Shown: one piece after another, positions 1 through 9,574 of the stretch
How the letters are laid out: every line of letters starts with the position of its first letter
How positions within the stretch are numbered: the first letter of the stretch is position 1
DNA from: Thalassovita gelatinovora
GTDB lineage: Bacteria; Pseudomonadota; Alphaproteobacteria; Rhodobacterales; Rhodobacteraceae
Assembly: GCF_001458355.1 (NCBI RefSeq)
Contig: NZ_CYSA01000026.1
Location: forward strand, 1 to 64,000
Direction: 5' to 3'
Length of the DNA: 64,000 nt
The notes under the pieces: generated by a model
Database searches by the model: none
Seen by the model: the letters and a program-made list of their open reading frames with translations, nothing else
What the model was told of the DNA's origin: nothing
Program-made: the position numbers and the translations under genes

Positions 1-321
1 GTCGGGTCGGAAGACGATTTCAAGATCATCGAAGCGCTGGCCGACAAGCTCGGCGCCGCTGTCGGGGCGTCGCGCGCCGCGGTCGATTCGGGTTTTGCCC
101 CGAACGATTGGCAGGTCGGGCAGACCGGCAAGGTGGTGGCCCCGGATCTTTACATCGCGGTCGGCATTTCCGGCGCGATCCAGCATCTCGCCGGGATGAA
201 GGATTCCAAGGTGATCGTGGCGATCAACAAGGACGAAGAAGCGCCGATCTTCCAGGTTGCCGATTTCGGCCTCGTGGCCGACCTGTTCCAGGCGGTGCCG
301 GAACTGACCGGGAAGCTCTGA
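1..321 (+). CDS. etfA: Electron transfer flavoprotein subunit alpha, 3' part
   Basis: This is the C-terminal 106 residues of an ETF alpha chain; the start lies before the window. ETF carries electrons from acyl-CoA and other dehydrogenases to ETF-ubiquinone oxidoreductase. The visible part is the FAD-binding domain: a [10 protein letters not shown] segment, then [20 protein letters not shown] and QHLAGM, and an [10 protein letters not shown] stretch near the end, all typical of the family. The reading frame is open from base 1 to the TGA at 319-321. An 8-bp inverted repeat at 350-357/372-379 follows but has no T-tract. Confidence 0.95.
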   Translation, partial: VGSEDDFKIIEALADKLGAAVGASRAAVDSGFAPNDWQVGQTGKVVAPDLYIAVGISGAIQHLAGMKDSKVIVAINKDEEAPIFQVADFGLVADLFQAVPELTGKL

Positions 322-474
322 GGCGATCTGTAGCGTTTGGCGCTGCAAATCGCACATATCGCATCAAAAAAATGTGCGAAGGCCCGCCGTTCCTTGCTGC
401 CCGGTTTTGCCTGATTTGCCTGTTCCGGCTATGAAAACTTGACAATCCGGTGGTAGCAGATCAGGAGAGGCCGC

Positions 475-852
475 ATGTTGAACACGGCTTTTCAAGTCGC
501 CCTAGGGGGCGCATTCGGCGCAACGCTGCGCTATCTTTCCGGTGTCGCCATCTTCAAGCTGATGGGGCCCGGTTTTCCTTTGGGTGTGCTTTTCGTCAAT
601 ATCCTCGGATCGGGGATCATGGGCGCGCTGCTGGTCTTTCTTGGCCAGCGCGGAATGAGCCATCTCAACCCGTTCTTGATGACCGGTGTTCTGGGCGGAT
701 TCACCACCTTTTCGGCCTTTTCGCTGGAAGCCTTCACGCTGTATGAACGCGGCGCGGTCGGGCAGGCGGCGCTTTATGTCGGGCTGTCGGTGGGGCTGTC
801 GTTGATGGCGCTGGTGGCCGGGGTAAATCTGATGCGGTGGGCTTTGACATGA
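475..852 (+). CDS. crcB: Fluoride channel CrcB/Fluc
   Basis: 125-residue membrane protein of the CrcB/Fluc family, dual-topology channels that export fluoride. The usual family length is about 125. Four hydrophobic segments are visible, with the family motifs GGAFGATLRY near the N-terminus, FVNILGS around residue 40 and GGFTTFSAFS around residue 75. A good ribosome site (caggagag) sits 7 bases before the ATG. The stop overlaps the next start (ATGA at 849-852), so it is probably co-transcribed with the pseudouridine synthase gene. I looked for a fluoride riboswitch in 322-474 and saw no convincing one. Confidence 0.93.
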   Translation: MLNTAFQVALGGAFGATLRYLSGVAIFKLMGPGFPLGVLFVNILGSGIMGALLVFLGQRGMSHLNPFLMTGVLGGFTTFSAFSLEAFTLYERGAVGQAALYVGLSVGLSLMALVAGVNLMRWALT

Positions 853-1904
853 GTGCTGTACAAACCTTGACCGTGGGGCCGGAAGATGGCGATCAGCGGC
901 TTGATCGTTGGCTGAAACGGCTGTTTCCGCATCTGGCCCAAGGCCGGATCGAAAAGATGTGCCGCAAAGGCGAATTGCGTGTCGATGGCGGCCGCGTCAA
1001 GGCATCGACACGGCTGGAACCCGGGCAACAGGTGCGAATCCCGCCAATTCCGGACCCGGAAGATATGCCGAAGCCGGCGGCCAGACCCAGACCGTCCACG
1101 GTGTCGCCAGAGGACGAAAAACTGATCCAATCCTGTGTGTTGTATCGCGACGACGATATCATCGCGCTGAATAAACCCGCCGGCTTGCCAACCCAGGGCG
1201 GCAGCAAACAGACCCGCCACGTTGACGGTTTGGCCGAAGCGCTGAAATTCGGGATGGAGGAAAAGCCGCGGCTGGTGCATCGGCTGGACAAGGATACTTC
1301 GGGCGTGTTGCTGCTGGCGCGCACCCGGTCGGCGGCGCAGGCATTGACGGCGGCGCTTCGGCACAAGCAGACCCGCAAAATTTACTGGGCCTTGGTGGCC
1401 GGGGTGCCAACCCCCTATCTAGGCGAGGTCAAATACGGGCTGGTCAAGGCGGGGGGGCACGGTGCCAAGGGCGAGGGTGAAAAGATGGTTTGCGTGCATC
1501 CGCACGACATCGACAGAACCCCCGGTGCCAAACGGGCGCATACGCTTTATGCCACGCTTTACCGGGTTGCCGGGCGGGCGTCATGGGTGGCGATGGAGCC
1601 ACTGACGGGGCGGACCCACCAGCTGCGCGCGCATATGGCCGAAATCGGTCATCCGATTATCGGCGACGGCAAATATGGCGGTTCCAGACAGGAAAATATG
1701 GGCGATGGATGGGGCGCGCAACTGGGCGGGGTGATCAGCAAGAAGCTGCATCTGCACGCCCGCAGCATGACTTTCCTTCACCCGGTGACGAAAAAAGCGG
1801 TGACGATCACCGCACCTTTGCCCGAACATATGAAACACAGCTGGGACACCTTCGGCTGGACCGAAGATCTGGCTGCCGACGATCCTTTCGAGACCCTGCA
1901 ATGA
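849..1904 (+). CDS. rluC: RluC/RluD-family 23S rRNA pseudouridine synthase
   Basis: 351-residue enzyme converting uridines of 23S rRNA to pseudouridine. An N-terminal S4 RNA-binding domain covers about residues 15-65. The catalytic domain follows, with the diagnostic HRLDKDTSG motif at 144-152; D147 is the catalytic aspartate. A GRTHQLRAH motif lies further on. I chose the ATG at 849 because it overlaps the crcB stop; a GTG at 837 is also in frame. RluC (positions 955/2504/2580) is the likeliest member from length and the S4 domain, but RluD cannot be excluded by eye. The stop overlaps the next start in the same ATGA manner. Confidence 0.88.
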   Translation: MSAVQTLTVGPEDGDQRLDRWLKRLFPHLAQGRIEKMCRKGELRVDGGRVKASTRLEPGQQVRIPPIPDPEDMPKPAARPRPSTVSPEDEKLIQSCVLYRDDDIIALNKPAGLPTQGGSKQTRHVDGLAEALKFGMEEKPRLVHRLDKDTSGVLLLARTRSAAQALTAALRHKQTRKIYWALVAGVPTPYLGEVKYGLVKAGGHGAKGEGEKMVCVHPHDIDRTPGAKRAHTLYATLYRVAGRASWVAMEPLTGRTHQLRAHMAEIGHPIIGDGKYGGSRQENMGDGWGAQLGGVISKKLHLHARSMTFLHPVTKKAVTITAPLPEHMKHSWDTFGWTEDLAADDPFETLQ

Positions 1905-2587
1905 GCGATGCGCTTCGGTTGATCCTGTTTGATGTCGATGGAACGCTGGTGGACAGTCAGGGCGATATCGTTGCCTCGATGACCAGCGCCTTTGCTTCTG
2001 AAGGGATGGCTGTTCCCAAGCGCGATGCGATTCTTGGCATTGTCGGCCTGTCGCTTGACGTGGCAATACCGAAGCTGGTGCCGGGTCTGGACGCCGCAGT
2101 TTATGCCCGATTGGTCGACGCTTATAAGGCGGCCTATATGGCGCTGCGCGGGGCGCAGGGATCACAGATAAGTTCGCCACTTTACCCGCATATCCGCGCA
2201 GTTCTGGATCAACTGTCGGCGGTTGATCATTATCTATTGGGGGTTGCCACGGGCAAATCCCGGCGCGGGCTGGATGCGCTTTTGGCCGGGCATGGCATGG
2301 AACATTTGTTTCTGACCCAGCAGGTTGCAGATCATCACCCGTCGAAACCGCATCCGGCGATGATTCTGGCGGCCTTGTCTGAAACCGGGGTGGCCGCGCA
2401 AAACGCGGTAATGATCGGAGATACTAGCTTTGATATGGACATGGCGCGGGCAGCCGGGGTCAGGGCACTAGCTGTCGGCTGGGGCTATCATCGGGCCGAA
2501 GATCTGGTGGGGCGGGCCGATGACGTAATCTATGATGCCCGCGCTCTGCCCGGCGCAATCGAACGTATTTGGGAGAGCAAGCAATGA
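1901..2587 (+). CDS. HAD-family hydrolase, phosphoglycolate phosphatase-like
   Basis: 228-residue haloacid dehalogenase-superfamily hydrolase. HAD motif I is DVDGTLVDS at 11-19 (nucleophile D11, acid/base D13); motif II is near VATGKS; motif III is the lysine in HPSKPHP; motif IV is MIGDTSFDMDMA. The cap insertion after motif I fits the Gph/beta-phosphoglucomutase subfamily. The substrate cannot be read from sequence; phosphoglycolate is the usual guess. The start at 1901 overlaps the rluC stop and the TGA overlaps the ATP12 start, so it lies in the crcB-rluC-HAD-ATP12 string. Confidence 0.88.
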   Translation: MSDALRLILFDVDGTLVDSQGDIVASMTSAFASEGMAVPKRDAILGIVGLSLDVAIPKLVPGLDAAVYARLVDAYKAAYMALRGAQGSQISSPLYPHIRAVLDQLSAVDHYLLGVATGKSRRGLDALLAGHGMEHLFLTQQVADHHPSKPHPAMILAALSETGVAAQNAVMIGDTSFDMDMARAAGVRALAVGWGYHRAEDLVGRADDVIYDARALPGAIERIWESKQ

Positions 2588-3297
2588 GCATCCTTAAACC
2601 CAAGCGTTTCTGGAAAGAGGCCACGCCGGAACCGGTCGAAAACGGCTGGCAGGTGGCATTGGACGGACGTCCGGTGCGAACCCCTGCCAAGCGGTTGATG
2701 GTGTTGCCCACGCAGGAATTGGCCCAAGCGGTTGCATCCGAATGGGATGCGCAGGAGGCCGAAATCGACCCATCGGTCATGCCATTTACCCGGATGTCGA
2801 ATTCGGCGCTGGACAAAGTGGCGGTGCAGCATGATGCGGTTGCCGAAATGCTGGCCGAATATGGCGGTTCGGATTTGCTTTGCTACCGCGCGACCCACCC
2901 GCAAGCACTGATTTCGCGGCAGGCGGACGCCTGGGACCCGGTGTTGGACTGGGCTGCTCAAAATCTGGGCATTCAGTTGCAGGTCGTGTCGGGGGTGATG
3001 CCGGTGGTCCAAAGTCAAGCAGATTTGACCCAGATGCAGCAGTTGGTGCAGCAGCTGGACGATTTCCGCTTGGCGGCATTTCACGACCTTGTGAGTATGT
3101 CCGGATCTCTGATCCTAGCCTTTGCGGCGGTGCGGAACTTCAGTGAAACAGAGTATATTTGGCAGGTCTCGCGGGTGGATGAAACATGGCAGGCCGAACA
3201 ATGGGGCGTCGACGAAGAAGCCGCAGCACAGGCCGAGTATAAGCGGCAGGAATTTCTGCACGCAAAGCGCTTCTTCGATCTCAGCTCGCCTGCATGA
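2584..3297 (+). CDS. ATP12-family F1-ATPase assembly chaperone
   Basis: 237-residue protein of the ATP12 family, which binds unassembled F1 alpha subunit in mitochondria; alphaproteobacterial homologues are common. The opening KRFWKEA, the GWQVALDGRPVRTP segment (about residues 21-34), the EWDAQ motif and the MPFTRMSNSALD stretch are family hallmarks. The start at 2584 is inside an ATGA overlap with the HAD gene; an upstream in-frame codon at 2569 would add five residues and is less likely. It ends the four-gene run; a 221-bp gap separates it from the amino-acid transporter. Confidence 0.92.
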   Translation: MSILKPKRFWKEATPEPVENGWQVALDGRPVRTPAKRLMVLPTQELAQAVASEWDAQEAEIDPSVMPFTRMSNSALDKVAVQHDAVAEMLAEYGGSDLLCYRATHPQALISRQADAWDPVLDWAAQNLGIQLQVVSGVMPVVQSQADLTQMQQLVQQLDDFRLAAFHDLVSMSGSLILAFAAVRNFSETEYIWQVSRVDETWQAEQWGVDEEAAAQAEYKRQEFLHAKRFFDLSSPA

Positions 3298-3518
3298 TCT
3301 GACGCCTTATGAGCTCTGCAATGGGAAAAAATGTGATCTTTCCCTCGCGGAAACCCTTTGTAGCGTTTTCTTTTGGTGAAGTGTTACTTGACCTTTTGAG
3401 ATGAATTCGCCCAAACTTTGGTCACTGACGGGGAAACGACCTGTCATATTCGTCCTCGATTCCGAGTAGGGATCGAAAACCGCTCAACTACAGGGCGGAC
3501 AATCAGGAAGAGGTAAAC

Positions 3519-4535
3519 ATGAAAAAATCCGTATTTCTTGGCGCGCTTACCGTTGCTGGCCTTGCAGCTGGTGTCGCGGCAGCCGGGACACTCGACGATG
3601 TGAAAGCACGCGGCAAACTGAATTGCGGTGTGACCACCGGTCTGGTCGGTTTCGCAGCGCCTGACGCAAACGGCCATTGGGAAGGCTTTGATGTTGGCGT
3701 CTGTCGTGCGGTTGCCGCAGCTGTCCTTGGTGATAAGGACGCCGTCGAATTTGTCCCGACCACCGGGAAAACACGCTTTACTGCGCTCGCCTCGGGTGAA
3801 ATCGACATGCTCGCCCGCAATACGACTTGGACCTTCTCTCGTGATGTCGATTTGAAATTCGATTTCATCGGCGTGAACTACTATGATGGTCAGGGCTTCA
3901 TGGCTCCCAAGGCACTGGGCGTGTCGTCGGCCAAGGAACTGGACGGGGCAACCGTCTGTATCCAGACCGGCACCACCACCGAGCTGAACTTGGCGGATTT
4001 CTTCCGTTCCAACAACATCAGCTACGAGCCGGTTCCGATCGAAACCAACGCCGAAGGTCAGCAGCAATTCCTCGCTGGTGCCTGTGACGTTTACACCACC
4101 GACGCCTCCGGCTTGGCCGCGACGCGCGCAACTTTCGAAAACCCGGGCGACTATGTCGTTCTGCCGGAAATCATTTCGAAAGAACCGCTAGGTCCGCTGG
4201 TCCGTCACGGTGATAATGAATGGGGCGACGTTGTGCGCTGGTCGCTGAACGCGCTGGTTGCCGCTGAAGAGCTGGGCATCACTTCGGCCAATATTGCTGA
4301 ACTGTCGGCTGGTACCAATAACCCGGAAATCAACCGTATCTTGGGCACCGAAGGCACCTTGGGCGAAATGCTCGGGCTGGATGTCGACTGGGCCAAGCGC
4401 GCCATCATGGCGGGCGGCAACTATGGTGAACTGTTCGAAAAGAACATCGGTGAAAGCACCCCAATCGGTCTGGCGCGTGGTCTGAACGCACAGTGGACCG
4501 AAGGTGGTCTGCTCTACGCTCCGCCGTTCCGGTAA
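3519..4535 (+). CDS. aapJ: General L-amino-acid ABC transporter, periplasmic binding protein
   Basis: 338-residue solute-binding protein of the AapJ/BztA type, which captures a broad range of L-amino acids in the periplasm. A Sec signal peptide is visible (MKK, hydrophobic core, cleavage near residue 22 after AAA). The mature part starts TLDDVKARGKLNCGVTTG and contains the family segments GFDVGVCRAVAAAVLG and TTGKTRFTALASGEIDML. A strong ribosome site (ggaagagg) precedes the ATG. It is followed by a hairpin with a U-run, then the two permeases and the ATPase on the same strand. bztA is the Rhodobacter name for the same gene. Confidence 0.94.
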   Translation: MKKSVFLGALTVAGLAAGVAAAGTLDDVKARGKLNCGVTTGLVGFAAPDANGHWEGFDVGVCRAVAAAVLGDKDAVEFVPTTGKTRFTALASGEIDMLARNTTWTFSRDVDLKFDFIGVNYYDGQGFMAPKALGVSSAKELDGATVCIQTGTTTELNLADFFRSNNISYEPVPIETNAEGQQQFLAGACDVYTTDASGLAATRATFENPGDYVVLPEIISKEPLGPLVRHGDNEWGDVVRWSLNALVAAEELGITSANIAELSAGTNNPEINRILGTEGTLGEMLGLDVDWAKRAIMAGGNYGELFEKNIGESTPIGLARGLNAQWTEGGLLYAPPFR

Positions 4536-4550
4536 TATTATAAAACTGAA

Positions 4551-4577
4551 GGGCGCGGCATAGGTCGCGCCCTTTTT
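4551..4577 (+). terminator. Attenuator hairpin between aapJ and aapQ
   Basis: 7-bp GC stem (gggcgcg/cgcgccc) with an 8-base loop followed by five T residues. It lies 16 bases after the binding-protein stop and 83 before the first permease. Such partial terminators usually make the binding protein more abundant than the membrane subunits. Confidence 0.8.
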
Positions 4578-4659
4578 CCAACTATCAGTCTGACAAGATC
4601 GACCATCGGCCCTTGAGGCCATTGAAAACAATAAGGTCGAATGACGGGGAACATCCCAA

Positions 4660-5907
4660 ATGACAACACTTACCGACCCTCCCAAGGAGTCGTTTCGGCT
4701 ATCTATGCTGATTTACGACACCCGGTATCGATCGATGACCATTCAGGTCGTCGCCCTGATCGGATTCATGCTGCTGATCGGCTGGCTGGTCAACAATACC
4801 GCTCAAAACCTGCTGGATCTCGGAAAAGAACCGAGTTTTAGCTTTCTCGGAGAAGCTGCCGGCTATGATATCAACCAGCGCCTAGTCGATTATGACAATC
4901 AAAACAGCCATCTGCGTGCCTCGTTTGTAGGTCTGCTGAACACCCTGTTGGTGGCAGTAATGGGCTGTATCACGGCGACAATTCTAGGCGTGATCATCGG
5001 CGTTCTGCGGCTGTCCAAGAATTGGCTGATTTCCAAGCTTATGACGGTTTATGTGGAAACTTTCCGCAATGTGCCGGTGCTTTTGTGGATCGTGTTCACC
5101 ATGGCGATCCTGATCGAAACGCTGCCGGTGCCAAGATCCTTCAAGGGGGTCGACGTCGGTGCCGTTGTGGTCACCAACCGTGGCATTTATGTTCCCGAGC
5201 CACTGTTTTCCCGCAGCTTGGGCGATATCCACCTGTTCGGGGCGTCCAGTTTTCGGTTCGACATTTCGTTGGACCTGATTGCTTTCCTGATCGCATTGGC
5301 GTTGGGCCTATTTGTCCGCCATAAGATCAACCAGCGGGCGCATCGCATACAAGAAGAAACCGGCATCCGACCGACCACTTGGTACTTGAGCTTGGCCGCT
5401 GTGGCGGTGCCGGTTCTTGTCGTGCTGGTGACGCTGGGGTTCTATCTCGGATATCCCGAATTCAAGGGGTTCAATTTCAGGGGTGGGACCCATATGCGCA
5501 ATTCGCTGATTGCGCTGTGGCTGGCTTTGTCGCTCTACACGGCCGCTTTCATTGCGGAAAACGTACGTGCGGGCATTTTGGCCATTTCCAAGGGCCAAAC
5601 CGAAGCCGCCGCTGCATTGGGTCTGCGGTCCAATCGAATCATGAGTCTGGTGATCCTGCCGCAAGCGTTGCGGGTGATCATCCCGCCGCTGATTTCGCAG
5701 TATCTGAACCTAACCAAGAATTCATCGCTGGCGATCGCCGTGGGTTATATGGACCTGACCGGTACATTGATGGGCATCACTCTGAATCAGACCGGCCGAG
5801 AGCTGGAAACTCTTTTGCTGGGCATGCTGATCTATCTGTTGATCAGTCTGAGCATTTCGTTGGTGATGAACTGGTACAACAACCGTGTCAAACTGGTGGA
5901 GAGATAA
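4660..5907 (+). CDS. aapQ: General L-amino-acid ABC transporter permease AapQ/BztB
   Basis: 415-residue inner-membrane permease. An N-terminal transmembrane segment (about residues 25-47) is followed by a second near residue 85, a long soluble/periplasmic insertion, and the core permease domain in the C-terminal 140 residues. The binding-protein-dependent permease EAA loop is visible as EAAAALGLRSNRIMSLVILPQ. The length of about 400 with an insertion distinguishes Aap/Bzt permeases from ordinary polar amino-acid permeases of about 230. The ATG follows a gacgggga ribosome site; the next permease gene begins one base after this stop. Confidence 0.93.
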   Translation: MTTLTDPPKESFRLSMLIYDTRYRSMTIQVVALIGFMLLIGWLVNNTAQNLLDLGKEPSFSFLGEAAGYDINQRLVDYDNQNSHLRASFVGLLNTLLVAVMGCITATILGVIIGVLRLSKNWLISKLMTVYVETFRNVPVLLWIVFTMAILIETLPVPRSFKGVDVGAVVVTNRGIYVPEPLFSRSLGDIHLFGASSFRFDISLDLIAFLIALALGLFVRHKINQRAHRIQEETGIRPTTWYLSLAAVAVPVLVVLVTLGFYLGYPEFKGFNFRGGTHMRNSLIALWLALSLYTAAFIAENVRAGILAISKGQTEAAAALGLRSNRIMSLVILPQALRVIIPPLISQYLNLTKNSSLAIAVGYMDLTGTLMGITLNQTGRELETLLLGMLIYLLISLSISLVMNWYNNRVKLVER

Positions 5908-5908
5908 T

Positions 5909-7198
5909 ATGAGCGACGTATTTTTTGTCCGCACCGAAATGTTGCAGCAGCAGGCACCGCCGTCCACGTCGGTCGGGATCGTCGGTTGGATGCGGGAAAA
6001 TCTGTTCTCGGGATGGCTGAATTCAATTCTGACCGTGGTGTCGGCTTTGTTCATCTTCTTTGTGGCGGGGGGGTTCCTGAGCTGGGCCGTATCGCCGACA
6101 TGGGGGGCGACGTCTTTGACCGAATGCCGCGAAATCCTGGCTGGCCACGAAGGGGCCTGCTGGGGGGTGATCCGGGATCGATGGGTGCAGTTGCTGTTCG
6201 GGTTCTATCCGTCTGAACTGTACTGGCGCCCGATATTGACCTTTGTGTTGCTTGCGGTTGCTTTGGCCCCGGTTCTGTTTGCGGAAAAGGTTCCGGCCAA
6301 GCTGGTCTATTTTACTGCCGCGTTCCCGTTCCTGATGCCTTGGCTTTTGTGGGGTGGATCAATCTGGGGCCCGTTGGCTGCGGCTGCTGGCTTTGTGATC
6401 GGTTATTTTGTCTATGGCGCGGTGGTCAAAGCCGCCGGGAGCCTCGCCGGGTTGATCGTGGGGGTTGCTGCGGCGTTGATTTGGTGGCTGTTTCTTGCAC
6501 CGGTCGTGGTGGATTTGCTAAGCGGTACCGTGTCGATCGGTCTGGAAGCCGTGGAAAGCCGGAAATTCGGTGGCATGATGTTGTCGATTACCATCGGTAT
6601 TGTCGCCATCGCCTGTTCGCTGCCGATTGGCATCGTTCTGGCTTTGGGCCGTCAGTCCGATTTGATGATCCTGAAATCGCTTTGCGTGGGATTTATCGAA
6701 TTCATCCGCGGGGTGCCGCTGATCACGCTTCTGTTCGTGGCGTCGACCTTGTTGAATATCTTCATGCCGCCGGGAACCAATTTCGACATCATCATGCGGG
6801 TCATCATCATGGCGACCCTGTTTGCATCCGCCTATATGGCCGAAGTGATCCGGGGTGGTCTGGCCGCTTTGCCGAAGGGTCAGTATGAGGGGGCCGATTC
6901 TCTGGGCCTTAATTACTGGCAGGCGCAGCGGCTGATCATCATGCCGCAGGCGTTGAAGATCTCGATCCCTGGTATCGTGTCCACCTTTATCGGCCTGTTC
7001 AAGGATACAACGCTGGTATCCGTGATCGGGTTGCTGGACCCGCTGGGTCTGTCGAACGCTATCCGCGCGGATACGGATTGGAACGGGGTTGTTTGGGAAT
7101 TGTATGGCTTTATCGCTTTGCTGTTCTTCATCTTCTGTTTCTCCATGTCCCGTTATTCCATGTATCTCGAGCGCAAGCTCAGAACCGACCATCAGTAA
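5909..7198 (+). CDS. aapM: General L-amino-acid ABC transporter permease AapM/BztC
   Basis: 429-residue second permease subunit, partner of AapQ. It has several hydrophobic segments in the N-terminal half and the core permease domain at about 215-425. The EAA loop reads [35 protein letters not shown] is the conserved segment before it. I chose the ATG at 5909, preceded by gtggagaga, rather than the in-frame codon at 5885 inside aapQ. The ATPase gene follows 11 bases later with its own aaggag site. Confidence 0.93.
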   Translation: MSDVFFVRTEMLQQQAPPSTSVGIVGWMRENLFSGWLNSILTVVSALFIFFVAGGFLSWAVSPTWGATSLTECREILAGHEGACWGVIRDRWVQLLFGFYPSELYWRPILTFVLLAVALAPVLFAEKVPAKLVYFTAAFPFLMPWLLWGGSIWGPLAAAAGFVIGYFVYGAVVKAAGSLAGLIVGVAAALIWWLFLAPVVVDLLSGTVSIGLEAVESRKFGGMMLSITIGIVAIACSLPIGIVLALGRQSDLMILKSLCVGFIEFIRGVPLITLLFVASTLLNIFMPPGTNFDIIMRVIIMATLFASAYMAEVIRGGLAALPKGQYEGADSLGLNYWQAQRLIIMPQALKISIPGIVSTFIGLFKDTTLVSVIGLLDPLGLSNAIRADTDWNGVVWELYGFIALLFFIFCFSMSRYSMYLERKLRTDHQ

Positions 7199-7209
7199 GG
7201 AGATCGCAT

Positions 7210-8001
7210 ATGTCTGATCTTGCAACCGACCGTAAAATCGACCGTTCCAAGATGCAGGTCTCGGATGAGGTCGCCATCGAAATCAATGGAATGAACAAAT
7301 GGTACGGGGCATTCCACGTGCTGCGTGACATCAACCTGACGGTTAATCAGGGTGAACGGATCGTGATCGCCGGCCCTTCGGGATCGGGGAAATCGACCCT
7401 GATCCGCTGCATCAACCGGCTGGAAGAACACCAGCAGGGACGTATCGTGGTGGACGGAACCGAACTGACCTCGGATCTGAAGAATATCGACAAGATCCGA
7501 TCGGAAGTGGGGATGTGTTTCCAGCACTTCAACCTGTTCCCGCATCTGACGATTCTGGAAAACTGTACGCTGGCACCGATATGGGTGCGCAAGACGCCCC
7601 GCAAAGAGGCGATCGAAACAGCGATGCATTTCCTGGAAAAGGTCAAGATCCCCGAACAGGCTGATAAATATCCCGGCCAATTGTCGGGCGGTCAGCAGCA
7701 GCGGGTGGCGATTGCCCGAAGCCTGTGCATGAAGCCGCGGATCATGCTGTTCGACGAACCGACTTCGGCGCTGGACCCCGAGATGATCAAGGAAGTGCTC
7801 GACACCATGATCGAGCTGGCCGAGGAAGGCATGACCATGCTTTGCGTGACCCACGAAATGGGTTTCGCGCGGCAGGTCGCCAACCGGGTGATCTTCATGG
7901 ACCAGGGCCAGATCGTGGAACAGAACGAACCGGAAGAGTTCTTCAACAACCCGCAAAGCGAGCGGACCAAGCTGTTCCTGAGCCAGATCCTTGGGCACTG
8001 A
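7210..8001 (+). CDS. aapP: General L-amino-acid ABC transporter ATP-binding protein
   Basis: 263-residue ATPase of the polar amino-acid uptake class. Walker [10 protein letters not shown] is near residue 57, the Q-loop at [12 protein letters not shown], the ABC signature LSGGQQQR near 160, Walker [13 protein letters not shown], and the H-loop in [10 protein letters not shown]. It energises import by AapQM. The ATG at 7210 has aaggag upstream; an in-frame upstream codon at 7078 lies in aapM and is rejected. A strong terminator after the stop marks the operon end. Confidence 0.95.
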   Translation: MSDLATDRKIDRSKMQVSDEVAIEINGMNKWYGAFHVLRDINLTVNQGERIVIAGPSGSGKSTLIRCINRLEEHQQGRIVVDGTELTSDLKNIDKIRSEVGMCFQHFNLFPHLTILENCTLAPIWVRKTPRKEAIETAMHFLEKVKIPEQADKYPGQLSGGQQQRVAIARSLCMKPRIMLFDEPTSALDPEMIKEVLDTMIELAEEGMTMLCVTHEMGFARQVANRVIFMDQGQIVEQNEPEEFFNNPQSERTKLFLSQILGH

Positions 8002-8040
8002 AGTCTAGCGAGATCGGGGGGCGTTCGTCGCTTCCCACCG

Positions 8041-8068
8041 GGCGCGCCCTACAAGGCGCGCCTTTTTT
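8041..8068 (+). terminator. Rho-independent terminator of the aap operon
   Basis: Perfect 8-bp stem ggcgcgcc/ggcgcgcc with a six-base loop and a run of six T residues, 39 bases after the aapP stop. Confidence 0.92.
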
Positions 8069-8114
8069 ATTTGTGCATGGGCCGGTTCGACCCCCGAAGG
8101 GCTTTTGCGGGTGA

Positions 8115-8609
8115 TTACCCCTCAGGGGCTTCGAAGGCAGCAAGCCATTTGGCCAATAGCCGGTCGAGTTGTTCCTGTTCTTCAGGATTCAGCGCAGCAG
8201 CCAGACGATTCTGATTTGCGACATGCTTGGTAACGCTGTCATTGATCAGGTCCAAACCCTGCGGGGTCAGCTGCACCACCACGCTGCGGGCATCCTGATC
8301 CGATTTCTTGCGGTCGATCAGCCCCTGCGCTTGTAGCCGGTCCAACCGGTTGGTCATCGTTCCCGAAGTGACCATGGTCCAATCCATCAATTGCGAAGGT
8401 GTCAACGCATAAGGCGCGCCGGAACGGCGTAGGGTGGCCAGAACGTCGAAGCTGGCCGCGTTTAGGCCATAAGCGGAAAAAACCTGATCCAGCCCTTGTG
8501 TCAGATGAGTCGTCAATCGGCTCATCCGCCCCAACACCCCCATGGCGCGTAATTTGAATTCCGGGTGTTCGACCCTCCATTGGGCCAGAATTTTATCGAC
8601 ATGATCCAT
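8115..8609 (-). CDS. MarR-family transcriptional regulator
   Basis: 164-residue MarR-type repressor. The winged-helix region is visible: SFDVLATLRRSGAPYALTP, then a recognition helix with TSGTMTNRLDRL and a wing with SDQDARSVVVQLT. The start at 8609 (ATG) is preferred over an in-frame TTG at 8645, which would lie inside an operator palindrome. It is divergent from the EamA transporter, and two palindromes lie between them, so it probably represses itself and the exporter until a ligand binds. The ligand is unknown. Confidence 0.9.
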   Translation of the reverse strand: MDHVDKILAQWRVEHPEFKLRAMGVLGRMSRLTTHLTQGLDQVFSAYGLNAASFDVLATLRRSGAPYALTPSQLMDWTMVTSGTMTNRLDRLQAQGLIDRKKSDQDARSVVVQLTPQGLDLINDSVTKHVANQNRLAAALNPEEQEQLDRLLAKWLAAFEAPEG

Positions 8610-8634
8610 GGTTAGCAGTTTTTCCGAATTATAT

Positions 8635-8675
8635 CTTGACGTCAAGGTTTTTCAATATATCTTGACGTCGAGATA
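8635..8675. promoter_or_regulatory. Twin palindromic operator of the MarR regulator
   Basis: Two near-identical palindromes share the core CTTGACGTC. Site 1 is CTTGACGTCAAG at 8635-8646 (perfect 12-mer); site 2 is TATCTTGACGTCGAGATA at 8658-8675 (one mismatched pair). Their centres are 26 bp apart. They occupy the divergent promoter between the regulator and the EamA gene, as expected for MarR dimers. Confidence 0.8.
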
Positions 8676-8695
8676 AAATGGACTGGATGTTTGAT

Positions 8696-9574
8696 ATGTC
8701 ACGACACACCGATCTGGCCTTGACCGGCCTGGCTCCGTTGATCTGGGGCAGCAGTTATATCGTCATCACCGAATTGATGCCTGATGGCTTTCCGCTGACC
8801 ATCGCGATGTTGCGCGCCCTGCTGGCGGGGTTGATCCTTTTGGCGCTGGTACGGCAATTGCCGGGGCGTGACTGGATTGGTCGCCTGCTGCTGCTGGGGG
8901 CGCTTAACTTTTCGATCTTCTGGGCGGCTCTTTTCGTGGCGGCCTACCTGCTGCCCGGCGGCGTCGCGGCGACTTTGGGGGCCGTACAGCCTTTGATCGT
9001 GCTGGGTCTGGCGCATCTGTTGCTGGGCAACCGGGTAACTGCGATGGGCGTGGGGTCGGCACTGACTGGCATGATTGGTGTTGCCTTGCTGATCCTTGGG
9101 CCTGATGCGCGGCTGGATGCGTTCGGCGTGATCGCCGCATTGATCGGGGCGGCTTCGATGGCGACGGGAGTGGTGCTGAGCCGCAAATGGCAGCCGCCGG
9201 TTGCGCCGGTCACCTTTGCGGCGTGGCAATTGACCGCCGGAGGGTTGATCTTGCTGCCTGTCGCGATCGTGCTGGAGCCCGGTTTCCCTCGACCCGATTT
9301 TGATGTTGCCATCGGTCTTGCCTGGCTGAGCGTTATCGGGGCGGCTGCGACCTATTACCTATGGTTTCGTGGCATTGCCCGGCTGGGACCGGCGGCGATT
9401 ACCGGATTGGGCTTTCTTAGCCCGCTGAGCGCGGTTTTGCTGGGTTGGCTGGTGCTGGGGCAGGGATTGTCAGCGTTGCAGATCGCAGGCGTTGCCATCG
9501 TTCTGGTCAGCATCTGGGCCGGTCAGCGGGCACAGCGCCCCGGCGTGGTGCGGTTTGGGCTGGCCAAGGCCTAG
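8696..9574 (+). CDS. EamA/DMT-family transporter
   Basis: 292-residue drug/metabolite-superfamily exporter with about ten hydrophobic segments arranged as two EamA repeats. APLIWGSSYIVITELMP near the N-terminus is typical of the first repeat; WLSVIGAAATYYLWFRGIARLGPA falls in the second. In-frame ATG codons lie at 8678, 8687 and 8696; I chose 8696 because ggactgg lies at suitable spacing and the protein then opens like relatives, but 8678, three bases from the operator, is possible. Control by the divergent MarR protein is likely. Substrate unknown. Confidence 0.87.
   Translation: MSRHTDLALTGLAPLIWGSSYIVITELMPDGFPLTIAMLRALLAGLILLALVRQLPGRDWIGRLLLLGALNFSIFWAALFVAAYLLPGGVAATLGAVQPLIVLGLAHLLLGNRVTAMGVGSALTGMIGVALLILGPDARLDAFGVIAALIGAASMATGVVLSRKWQPPVAPVTFAAWQLTAGGLILLPVAIVLEPGFPRPDFDVAIGLAWLSVIGAAATYYLWFRGIARLGPAAITGLGFLSPLSAVLLGWLVLGQGLSALQIAGVAIVLVSIWAGQRAQRPGVVRFGLAKA

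Noticed and set aside
322-474. Fluoride riboswitch upstream of crcB
   Set aside because: The conserved riboswitch segments could not be found; only an 8-bp inverted repeat is present.
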